Assembly (NCBI RefSeq): GCF_000724545.1
Contig: NZ_JHBV01000016.1
Coordinates: 62,001-126,000 of the forward strand
Length of the DNA stretch: 64,000 bases
Direction of reading: 5' to 3'
Source of the DNA: Aureispira sp. CCB-QB1
GTDB taxonomy: Bacteria; Bacteroidota; Bacteroidia; Chitinophagales; Saprospiraceae
The notes under the pieces are model-generated. The model worked only from the letters and a program-made list of their open reading frames with translations. It was not told the origin of the DNA and searched no databases. The position numbers and the translations under genes were made by a program. This document shows positions 16,701-24,203 of this stretch, in pieces (the stretch's first letter is position 1; each line of letters starts with the position of its first letter).

Positions 16701-17766
16701 TTACCAAGAGTGTTTTTTAGAAGTACATTATCGTTCCAAACATCCTTATTTGATTGATTTTTCAAATGCTGCCTTTTATGGTAAGCGGTTGACGTCTTTG
16801 CCTTTGGAAGAAGAAGCCTATATTCCGATTGAGTTCAAAGAGATTAATGGTATTTATAACAATTATTGCAATCTATCTGAAGCCAAAGCAATTGTCAATT
16901 ACTTATTAGAATTAATTACAGATGCCACTCCTTGTCCTTCTGTCGGAATTGCTACCTTCAATCTACATCAACGCAACTTAATTTTGGAAGAGATCCATCA
17001 ATTGGCACATCAACAACCAGAAGCCAGAACGAAGTTTCAGTTTTTATTTGAAAATGGTCTGTTTGTAAAAAGTTTGGAAAATATACAAGGAGACGAACGA
17101 GATATTTTGATTCTTTCAACTACGTTTGGCTTGCGAGAAGATGGTTCTATGCCACAACAGTGGGGATATATCAATGAATATGAAGGGCATAAATTACTTA
17201 ATGTAGCGGTTACTAGAGCCAAACAAAAGGTTTGTATTTTTAATTCTATCCCAACTCTATACTACCAAACTTACCCCCAAGAAATTCAAAAAAATGGCAA
17301 TACGGGCAAAAGTATCTTATACGCTTATTTAGCCTACGCTAATGCGGTTCAACAACAAGACGAAGCAACTCGATTAGCGATTTTAGATTTAGTTTATAAA
17401 CATTGCCCTAAAAAACCAGTAGATGATTTTCTCTATGATGGTAAAATCAATTTGTTTGAACAACAAGTACTTCAGTTTTTAGAATTAGAATTTCCAAATT
17501 TAAAAATTGAAGCCAATTACCAACATGCTGGTTTTTCTTTGCCAATTGCTATCCTAGATGATCAAAACCAAGTTCGGCTTGCCTTTTATTATGATATTTA
17601 TCACCATAAATTATCAGAAGAAGCCTATGCTTGGGATTTGTTTCACGAGCAGTATTTGCATAAAATGGGGATTACTTGTTATAGAATTTGGTCTAAAGAA
17701 TGGTGGAACAATACCCACCAAGCTCAACAAAAACTCATCATTCAAATTCGTGATACAATGGGGTAA
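13747..17766 (+). CDS. SF1 helicase with DUF4011-like N-terminus and nuclease-like C-terminus (paralog 1)
   Basis: The 1339-residue product has helicase motifs in order: Walker A GPPGTGKS (residues 320-327), Walker B VLFDEAS (D902 E903), GDSHQMPP (motif III), VHYRSKHP (motif IV), NIQGDERDILILSTTFG (motif V) and LLNVAVTRAKQ (motif VI). This is the AAA_11/AAA_12 (UPF1/Dna2-like) layout. About 570 residues between Walker A and B form a helical, coiled-coil-rich insertion. Residues 1-300 resemble DUF4011 (GNKTFGFGYPIILI, APLIIWSLDI). The last about 100 residues resemble the Vsr/DUF559-type nuclease fold at the end of such proteins (CYRIWSKEWW), although the acidic centre reads FYYD rather than ECD. 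DUF4011-helicase-Vsr proteins have been listed as candidate antiphage systems (recalled, not checked). A close, longer paralog follows 96 nt downstream. Confidence 0.85.
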   Translation: MQNLDIRFLNNLKDKLSTDNLQSIYLNALPKRYLTRLDLADLDVLQQGKAKSFLDFLFTQSRFDFPITFPIDGNINNQQEKIIRRLSSIAIENNDHYADHGNKTFGFGYPIILIKDPNDANRIIKAPLIIWSLDIERDFNRKNQWLIRKKEHFSVATNTVLATFLRNHTNIVLQPMYDQMLEDSILDKDELAEMAQLHMQQLNPNISNRTKLLFRKVLDGDVARIKTEQEIATLPLDTPAILWSGVFGLFRSQKDAIIKDLDFFAQHINQLQPLVEQNPNPKDPNRSSFMKHSFTMLETDPSQQHLLHQLSKGQNLVIQGPPGTGKSQTLTGIIANTISNAGTCLIVSEKKNALDIIYNTLKKMGLEELCVIVEDVYRDRPALVHSVRERAGLQQQPYRVSPSFIRLLQSCAAHVERLQAFHKKLHQPLSGDETWTDLVGRYLDSNRQHDKGLLVGLLKTSDFKFTPTEFEDILSILSEGEGLFKQLGTLNHPLNALNDRFFRQANSIQVEADTKKALDNVCFVVQSAQRDAFSYLFEYEQLLEKHFSKVYLSKMKLADRIVDIIEAGFAQSKYYFNKNGGFYRKLMKNVSDKYKKLEAEKVDVLESFLRLQKTHAQYAYFKHQFMDVSDHNKLEFQKLLEHVIDYKAKVYDWFEGRAPFIQRLVKELGPGKIYKYVSFDKRVTEITKNLNTFEKNFATSNVFKVQFKFVTNNIRKRLTQIEALDNNLQKLKEEFDNFTAYHALKFFWLKLSPHQQTALHGLSQANPKDWTGAFTSWYLSNFLAHHNDKFIPDENSYAANRNGYLKDLNTLQNTLVSHTLKYWRGKQTQAVQEFHRKKAPLTLNNLYNTGGHNHSARTPLRKIIETAPEVFKSFFPVLMVSPAVCSQILPLHPGMFDVVLFDEASQLNLEESFAALVRGKYKIISGDSHQMPPPNSFHNSPITSNQQDFVMDDEYWNSSQNMVDKNIDYLTNAPSLLEYGLSTGTYQECFLEVHYRSKHPYLIDFSNAAFYGKRLTSLPLEEEAYIPIEFKEINGIYNNYCNLSEAKAIVNYLLELITDATPCPSVGIATFNLHQRNLILEEIHQLAHQQPEARTKFQFLFENGLFVKSLENIQGDERDILILSTTFGLREDGSMPQQWGYINEYEGHKLLNVAVTRAKQKVCIFNSIPTLYYQTYPQEIQKNGNTGKSILYAYLAYANAVQQQDEATRLAILDLVYKHCPKKPVDDFLYDGKINLFEQQVLQFLELEFPNLKIEANYQHAGFSLPIAILDDQNQVRLAFYYDIYHHKLSEEAYAWDLFHEQYLHKMGITCYRIWSKEWWNNTHQAQQKLIIQIRDTMG

Positions 17767-17862
17767 TTAATAATTTACTATCAGCTACAAGCTTTGTATC
17801 TGTGTAGAATTTCTAGGAATTGACTTCACTTCGTCACTCTTAGTATTACAAAAAGCTATACT

Positions 17863-20800
17863 ATGTTTAATCTTCGTTTTCTAAATAACTTAAAACAAAA
17901 ACTAACAACAGGAAATAGAGGCTCTATTTACCTCAATGCCTTGCCAGAACGTTATTTGAGTCGTTTAGATTTGGAAGACTTTAATACCTTGCGACCTCAT
18001 GCTGCCAAGGATTTTTTAGATACATTATGGAGTAAAAGGGCTTTCCGATTTCCGCTTAGTACCAACACAACAACTGACGACTCTGAAAAAGCAGCTTTAA
18101 ATACTATTTTTCGGCGACTATCTGTATTAACTATAGAAAATAACGATCATTTTACAGAGCAAGGAGTCAAGACCTTTGGTTTTGGTTTCCCGATTTTATT
18201 GTATCGTGATCAAAAAGACCCTAACCGCATCATCAAAGCTCCTTTGTTTGTTTGGTATTTGGATATTGAGCGCAATTTTAAACGTGCTAACGAGTGGCTC
18301 ATTACACGACAAGAAGAGTTTCCGATTATCCATAACCTAGTCTTAGCAGCTTTTTTGCATCAAAATGCTGCTGTGCAACTAACTCCTGTTGATGAGCAGC
18401 TACTGGATGATGCTATTCTGGATCAAGAAGAAATCATTCAATTGGTCTATACTCAATTATCTCAACTATATCCTAATCATACCCAAAACTTAAAGCAAGA
18501 TTTTAGAGCCGCATTAAAGGCACCTATTCAAGCCTTACCCTCCCGACAACAAATAGAACAATTGCCGTTAACACAAGCTAAAGTACTATGGTCTGGTGTT
18601 TTTGGTTTATTCAAATCTCAAAAAGAAAGTATTATCAATGATTTGGAATATTTCATGAACAACATCCAATCTTTACAACAAAAGATAGCGCAACAAGCTC
18701 AAGGACAGCAATTGATGGAACACTGCTTAACAGCCGTAGACATGGATCCTAGCCAACAGCACTTGCTATATTTGTTAGAAAAAGGGAATAATCTAGTGAT
18801 TCAGGGACCTCCTGGCACAGGCAAAAGTCAAACCTTAACGGGAATTATTTCCAACCTTTTGGCAAATAAAGGGACTTGTTTGGTGGTCTGTGAGAAAAAA
18901 ACAGCACTGGAAGTTGTTCAACAAAACTTAATCAAACTAGGTCTGGGCGAACTAACGGTCATTGTAGAAGATATTTATAGAGATCGGCAAGATGTTGTCA
19001 ATTCGGTAAGAGAACGAGCCCAACAAAAACACAGCAATTATACAACCTACCCTTCCTATGTCAAGCTACTTCAAAATTGCTTGAAAGAGATTCATCGGCT
19101 ACAAAACTTTCATCACAGTCAGCTTCAACCCCTGCTAGAAGAACACACTTGGGCAGATTTGGTCAATCAATTTTTGGATGCCAATGAAAAAGCAAACAAA
19201 AAAGCTTTGGAAGCTCATTTATCTCTAGAAAGCTTCTCATTTGAGGCCAATGAATTAGAGCATATCTTAGATAGTTTTGAACAAGCACAAGTGCTCTTGA
19301 AACCGCTCCAAACACTAGAACAGCCGCTGAATGCGATTCATTTTAAGCACTTTGAAGCCACTAGCGCAGCCTCTGCTAAATTAGCGATTCAAAGAACCTT
19401 GACGACTGCCTTGCGAGCAATTCAACAAGCGAAAGCAACAATTTCTAACACACAAAAACAGTACAAAGAGCAATTAGAAGAACATTATTACCATATTTAT
19501 CAGCAAAAAATAGAAAAAGCTAGTTCCATTTATCAACACATCCTATTTTTGTTGCGCCAAAATGTTGAGCAGCAGCTTCGCCTTGTTCAAAATGCCCAAG
19601 ATTTAATCCAAGAGGGAATTTCAACATACAATAAAACTTTAGAAGCACACTTTGAAGACTTGTATGCTCAAAAAATCAAAGGTATCGACCAAACAGCCAC
19701 CTTAATAAAAGGAGAAATATATAGCGCTGTTGATGAAGCTCTAACAACCATTAAAGAAGCCAAGGAAGATATTATGGCAGCGCTTTATGAGTACGAACGT
19801 TTGTTGGAGCAGCATTTTGAAGCTGTTTATATGCAAAAAATGGATTGGATTGATGAAATGGTTGGTACGATTGAAAATGGGTTGGCAGCTAGTCCTTTTT
19901 ATTTTAACAAAAATAAAGGCTTCTTTCGGGCTATTTTGCACGGCGTTGGTGCAAAATACAAGCAATTAGAGAAAGACAAAACAGCTGTTTTAAGTCGGTT
20001 TAGTGCCTTGCAAAAATTACATCAAAAACACCAGTATTTTAATTTTAAATTTTTATCAACCAAAGATAAAAAGACCTTCACTTTTCAAGCTTTACTAGAA
20101 CAGTTAGAGTCTTATCGAGAGGCGGTCGATCATTGGCATTTGCAACAAAATAGTATCATACAAAAAGAAGTTAGAGAACTCAATTCTAGATATAGCCTAA
20201 AAGCGGTCCCCTACAAGGAACAAGCTCAAAGTATCAACCAACATCTTAGTAATTTTAGATCAAAAATACTGCGCAACAAATTGATTCCTTTGGAATTTAA
20301 GTATAGAAGTCTGCGCTTGAGGGATCGCTTTGATCAATTGGAAGAAATCGAAAGTGATGTTCAGAAAATAAAAATAGGTATTGATGAGTTTGTTGCTAAG
20401 AATGAAACGAACTGGGCAGCTAATAGTTATGAATACAGCGCAGAAGAAACGCCTCAAGACATTACGTTTAGAACGGCTTTTGAAGCTCTGAGCCAAATTC
20501 ATGCACAACACAACTACTTTGAACATGATTTCATCCGCTTGGGTCGCCCTAGCCAATTAATGGATTATTATACTATTTTAGAACACCTGACAGCTTATCG
20601 AACCAAAGTAGAAACTTGGTATCCTACCCGTCTGCCTATTATTAAAAATTATCAAACTAATTTTAGGTTAAAACACCTTTATGCGCCCTTAGAATTTGAA
20701 GCAACAGTTGAAACTTGGGTACAACAATTGGCAGAGTATGCCCAAAAATACAATCAAGAACAACTTTTAAAATTGCCGTTTCAAAAAGAAAGTACCTTGT

Positions 20801-23148
20801 TTGTTGAGCAATTGGAAGAATGGAAAATGTTAGAAACACAATTAGAAGCGTGGCAAACAAATTTCGAATACGTTAAAACCTCCATGGATCAAGAATGGTC
20901 TCTGACGCTAGATGACAACTTCTCTACATCCAATACAACCTACACTCTAGAAAGCTTAGATCATCAATACCAGCAATTGATGCAATTGCATCAACAATAC
21001 AATTATTTTGATGTTAACTTTCCTAGTTCCCAACCTCTAAAAAGTTTGTTGCAACAAGAAGTACTCAAAACTATTCAGCAATACAGAATTTGGACCCAAC
21101 AGTGGTATCTAAATCGAACACCTATACTTAACAACCATATACAAGAGCTCAGTATTGATACCGTTCTGAATTATATTCCTTTAGCTTCGACTATAGCAAC
21201 TATTGCGGAGGACTTGCACCAATTTGAGGTCAATTTTAATGCCTTCCAACACCTTGAAACAACATTTAGTTTTAAGAACAATATTTTGAGTCAACAAAAA
21301 ACTCAATTGGAAGTATTGGAACAACAAGTAATCACCTTGCAAGGGGCTTTTAATAATTTTGAAGCTTATTATCCTTTTAGGCTGTATTGGCAGCAACTTT
21401 CAACGGCACAACAAGCCGCCTATCAAGCTCTTGCTCTTGTACAACCACACGACTGGGAAGCTTCTTTTACGAGTTGGTACTTATATGCGTTTTTGTTAAA
21501 ACACCAAAACTCTATTCCTGATCAACAACACTATACCCAACATAAAAACCACCTCTTAAATTACTTGGAAGAACTAAAAAAACTATTGGTTGCCCATAGT
21601 TTGCGTTACTGGCGAGCACAACAAAGCCAAGCAGTTGCAAGGTTTCACCAAGAGAAGGCGCCTATCAAACTCCACAGCTTGTATAACAAACGAGGGCATA
21701 CTGGTGGCAAGAGAACGCCTCTTAGAAAAATAATAGCTACTGATGCTCAACTATTCACTCGTTTTTTTCCTGTTCTATTGGTTAGTCCAAGTGTTTGTTC
21801 TTCTATTTTGCCTCTAGAACCGAATTTATTTGACGTAGTTATATTTGACGAGGCTAGTCAATTGCGTTTAGAGGACACCTTTTGTGCATTGATTAGAGGA
21901 CGCTATAAGGTTATCTCAGGAGATAGTCAACAAATGCCTCCTTCTGATTATTTTTTATCCAACACTACGTTGATTAACGACGATTGGGAAGAAGAAGTAT
22001 CGACTCCTATTTTGGTCAAAGAAAGCATTGATTTTCTAAGTCACACGGAATCACTGTTAGAGTATGCCTTGGCAGAAGGAAACTACAAAGAGTCATTCTT
22101 GGAGGTACATTACCGCTCTAAACATCCTTACTTGATCGATTTTTCGAATGCTGCTTTTTATAGTAATCGCTTGGCTCCTATGCCAAACCAAGAGCTCTAT
22201 AAGCCAATTGATTTTTTTGCTGTTAACGGTACTTACCTCAACTATACCAATCCGACAGAGGCGGAACAAATTATTGACTATATCATTCAAATAGCGCAAC
22301 CTCATCGTGGTAGTTCTTGTCCTTCTGTTGGCATTGCAACATTTAATATGCATCAACGCAACCTTATTTTAGAACGCATTCAACAACGAGGCGTGCAAAA
22401 TGACAAAGAGCGCACCCAACTTCAAAAATTATTCACGAATGGTTTATTTGTTAAAAATTTGGAAAACATACAAGGAGACGAACGGGATATTTTAGTTATT
22501 TCTACCACTTTTGGGCTTCGAGAAGATGGTTCTTTTATACAAAATTATGGTCCTATCAATCGTCAAAAAGGTTATCGCTTGCTGAATGTTATTATTACTA
22601 GAGCCAAGCAAAAACTGGCTATTTTCACGTCAATTCCTTCCAATTATTACGAACAATACCGCTCCGCTATTCAAGAAAAAGGGAATGTCGGGAAAGCCGT
22701 TTTTTACGCTTACTTAGCTTATGCCAAAGCCGTGCATGAAGAAGATCATCCTTCTAGGAAGGCAATTTTACAGCTTTTGCAAGAACATTCTCCAAGCGCT
22801 CTATTTGATGACTCTCTCTATTGGTCTAATGATAATGCTTTTAAGGAACGAGTCGCAAATTTCTTAAAACAGCATTTTCCTAATAGGGTCTTGGTGAATT
22901 ATCAATACGCAGGATTTACGATTCCCTTGTTGGTTAAAGATGCAACAGGAAAACCAACATGGGCTTTTGATTTTGACACCTTTCATCAAACCGCGTCCCA
23001 AGAGGCATATTGTTGGGATTTGTTTCGGGAACATCATTTAACCGAATTTGGTTTTATTTATCATCGTATATGGTCCAAAGATTGGTGGGACGATATTCAA
23101 ACGGCAAAGGAACAATTGCTAGAGTGGATAAAATCTCCCAAAGCATAA
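17863..23148 (+). CDS. SF1 helicase with expanded coiled-coil stalk (paralog 2)
   Basis: The 1761-residue paralog of the preceding gene has the same motifs: GPPGTGKS (315-322), VIFDEAS (D1329 E1330), GDSQQMPP, VHYRSKHP, NIQGDERDILVISTTFG and LLNVIITRAKQ. It also has the same C-terminal nuclease-like domain (AFDFDTFHQ, IYHRIWSKDWW). The stretch VHYRSKHPYLIDFSNAAFY is identical in both. It is longer because the stalk contains extra copies of two modules. A roughly 55-residue unit (LE.HF..LY.QK) appears near 537, 592 and 647. A roughly 160-residue unit (L..IH.QHNYF ... YR..V..WY....PI) appears near 716, 876 and 1039. Paralog 1 has one of each. The genes are probably co-transcribed. DNA translocation, repair or defence are all possible; no partner defence gene is seen. 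Confidence 0.85.
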   Translation: MFNLRFLNNLKQKLTTGNRGSIYLNALPERYLSRLDLEDFNTLRPHAAKDFLDTLWSKRAFRFPLSTNTTTDDSEKAALNTIFRRLSVLTIENNDHFTEQGVKTFGFGFPILLYRDQKDPNRIIKAPLFVWYLDIERNFKRANEWLITRQEEFPIIHNLVLAAFLHQNAAVQLTPVDEQLLDDAILDQEEIIQLVYTQLSQLYPNHTQNLKQDFRAALKAPIQALPSRQQIEQLPLTQAKVLWSGVFGLFKSQKESIINDLEYFMNNIQSLQQKIAQQAQGQQLMEHCLTAVDMDPSQQHLLYLLEKGNNLVIQGPPGTGKSQTLTGIISNLLANKGTCLVVCEKKTALEVVQQNLIKLGLGELTVIVEDIYRDRQDVVNSVRERAQQKHSNYTTYPSYVKLLQNCLKEIHRLQNFHHSQLQPLLEEHTWADLVNQFLDANEKANKKALEAHLSLESFSFEANELEHILDSFEQAQVLLKPLQTLEQPLNAIHFKHFEATSAASAKLAIQRTLTTALRAIQQAKATISNTQKQYKEQLEEHYYHIYQQKIEKASSIYQHILFLLRQNVEQQLRLVQNAQDLIQEGISTYNKTLEAHFEDLYAQKIKGIDQTATLIKGEIYSAVDEALTTIKEAKEDIMAALYEYERLLEQHFEAVYMQKMDWIDEMVGTIENGLAASPFYFNKNKGFFRAILHGVGAKYKQLEKDKTAVLSRFSALQKLHQKHQYFNFKFLSTKDKKTFTFQALLEQLESYREAVDHWHLQQNSIIQKEVRELNSRYSLKAVPYKEQAQSINQHLSNFRSKILRNKLIPLEFKYRSLRLRDRFDQLEEIESDVQKIKIGIDEFVAKNETNWAANSYEYSAEETPQDITFRTAFEALSQIHAQHNYFEHDFIRLGRPSQLMDYYTILEHLTAYRTKVETWYPTRLPIIKNYQTNFRLKHLYAPLEFEATVETWVQQLAEYAQKYNQEQLLKLPFQKESTLFVEQLEEWKMLETQLEAWQTNFEYVKTSMDQEWSLTLDDNFSTSNTTYTLESLDHQYQQLMQLHQQYNYFDVNFPSSQPLKSLLQQEVLKTIQQYRIWTQQWYLNRTPILNNHIQELSIDTVLNYIPLASTIATIAEDLHQFEVNFNAFQHLETTFSFKNNILSQQKTQLEVLEQQVITLQGAFNNFEAYYPFRLYWQQLSTAQQAAYQALALVQPHDWEASFTSWYLYAFLLKHQNSIPDQQHYTQHKNHLLNYLEELKKLLVAHSLRYWRAQQSQAVARFHQEKAPIKLHSLYNKRGHTGGKRTPLRKIIATDAQLFTRFFPVLLVSPSVCSSILPLEPNLFDVVIFDEASQLRLEDTFCALIRGRYKVISGDSQQMPPSDYFLSNTTLINDDWEEEVSTPILVKESIDFLSHTESLLEYALAEGNYKESFLEVHYRSKHPYLIDFSNAAFYSNRLAPMPNQELYKPIDFFAVNGTYLNYTNPTEAEQIIDYIIQIAQPHRGSSCPSVGIATFNMHQRNLILERIQQRGVQNDKERTQLQKLFTNGLFVKNLENIQGDERDILVISTTFGLREDGSFIQNYGPINRQKGYRLLNVIITRAKQKLAIFTSIPSNYYEQYRSAIQEKGNVGKAVFYAYLAYAKAVHEEDHPSRKAILQLLQEHSPSALFDDSLYWSNDNAFKERVANFLKQHFPNRVLVNYQYAGFTIPLLVKDATGKPTWAFDFDTFHQTASQEAYCWDLFREHHLTEFGFIYHRIWSKDWWDDIQTAKEQLLEWIKSPKA
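19471..19960 (+). repeat. Three tandem ~55-residue coiled-coil repeats in helicase paralog 2
   Basis: Protein-level repeats: LEEHYYHIYQQKIEKA, LEAHFEDLYAQKIKGID and LEQHFEAVYMQKMDWID, spaced about 54-55 residues. The third aligns with the single LEKHFSKVYLSKMKLAD of paralog 1. DNA identity between units is low, so the duplication is old. Confidence 0.7.
20008..21444 (+). repeat. Three tandem ~160-residue stalk modules in helicase paralog 2
   Basis: Each module starts with a His/Gln/Tyr/Phe box (LHQKHQYFNFKF, IHAQHNYFEHDF, LHQQYNYFDVNF) and has a second box about 29 residues later (SYREAVDHW, AYRTKVETWY, QYRIWTQQWY) followed by a PI(I/L) element. Spacing is about 160 and 163 residues. Paralog 1 has one module (THAQYAYFKHQF, DYKAKVYDWF). 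Confidence 0.7.
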
Positions 23149-23230
23149 ATTTCTTTCATTAATCAGTTTAGAATGTCAAAACACATAGACTTATCGCTTA
23201 AAAGAGGCATATTTTTTGGAATTATTTTAA

Positions 23231-23260
23231 ACAATAGTTAGCTGCGCTGCTACTATTTAA
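23231..23260 (-). repeat. Short dispersed intergenic repeat, copy after the helicases
   Basis: The block containing TAGTTAGCTGCGCTGCTACT is the reverse complement of the copy at 11053-11081 with one or two changes. AATAGT and ACTATT arms make it palindromic, and it may fold as a hairpin after helicase paralog 2. Confidence 0.55.
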
Positions 23261-23334
23261 ACTCATAAAAGTAATTTTTTAGACCTAAAATAATTGAGTA
23301 TCCTCTCACATCACATATATTAATACAACTAGAT

Positions 23335-24084
23335 ATGAAATCATTATTCCTCTTTTTATTTTTAGTTCCAGTCATGCTATTGGCTCAAGGAGAAATTGAG
23401 CATTATAATAATGGCGTAAAAGCCCATAATTCGGGTGACTATCTCAAAGCTATCGAATGTTATGAAAAGTGTCTTGCCATCAATCCTAAAAACAAAGAGG
23501 CACATACGAACATTGGCACTGCGTATTACAACGCTTCCCTCACGGCATTCAACCAAGGAGCGCACGACCAATCTATTGAATATTGTACCAAAGCATTGAA
23601 GTATCAACCAGATAATCCAGAGATATATTACATGATTGGTACCAATCAAAAACGACAAAAAAAATACACAGAAGCAATTGCTAGTTATACCAATGCGCTA
23701 CAATTAAACGGTACGTCTGCAAAATTATACGCCGCTCGTGCTTGGGTATACAATGATTTGCACAATCACAAAGCTCGATTGGCAGATATGAAAAAAGCAG
23801 TTGAACACGAACCTGACAATGCCGAATATCAGTTTCATTGTGGTAAATTCAAACAAGATGTTAGTCCTGAAGAATTTAAAACAGCAGAACAAAACTATAC
23901 TAAGGCGATTGAACTAAATCCTGAATATACCGAAGCTTATACCGAACGAGCAGCATTCTATATGACGTTTCAAGAATTTAAAAAAGCCCTAGATGACTTG
24001 AAAAGGGCAAAAGATTTAGGCGCAGATGTTACGCACTTGGTAGAAGCGGCTCAGTTTGAGTTAGAAATGCAAGAGCAAGATTAA
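23335..24084 (+). CDS. Secreted TPR-repeat protein
   Basis: The 249 residues have a signal peptide (SLFLFLFLVPVMLLAQG) and about five or six tetratricopeptide repeats covering the rest. Examples are YNNGVKAHNSGDYLKAIECY, AHTNIGTAYYNASLTAFNQG, YYMIGTNQKRQKKYTEAIAS and AYTERAAFYMTFQEFKKALD. TPRs mediate protein-protein contacts, here in the periplasm or envelope. No catalytic domain is present. It is probably a single-gene unit, 187 nt after the helicases and ended by a bidirectional terminator. The partner is unknown. Confidence 0.85.
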   Translation: MKSLFLFLFLVPVMLLAQGEIEHYNNGVKAHNSGDYLKAIECYEKCLAINPKNKEAHTNIGTAYYNASLTAFNQGAHDQSIEYCTKALKYQPDNPEIYYMIGTNQKRQKKYTEAIASYTNALQLNGTSAKLYAARAWVYNDLHNHKARLADMKKAVEHEPDNAEYQFHCGKFKQDVSPEEFKTAEQNYTKAIELNPEYTEAYTERAAFYMTFQEFKKALDDLKRAKDLGADVTHLVEAAQFELEMQEQD

Positions 24085-24154
24085 AATTTATTTTGCTTGA
24101 TTTTCTTCATAGAGCATTTTTATTATGATAATGATAATGTTATCAACAAAAAAA

Positions 24155-24174
24155 GCTGTGCCTAGTGGCACAGC
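24155..24174. terminator. Bidirectional intrinsic terminator
   Basis: GCTGTGCC (24155-24162), loop TAGT and GGCACAGC (24167-24174) are flanked by seven A (24148-24154) and seven T (24175-24181). It therefore works on both strands, for the TPR gene (+) and ppiD (-). Confidence 0.92.
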
Positions 24175-24203
24175 TTTTTTTGTTCTAGTGAAGTGAAGCA
24201 ATT

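Noticed and set aside
13747-23148. A complete multi-gene defence island around the helicases
   Set aside because: Neighbours are pheA and a TPR protein; no restriction, toxin, CBASS, retron or other defence partner is present, so only the helicases themselves are candidates.
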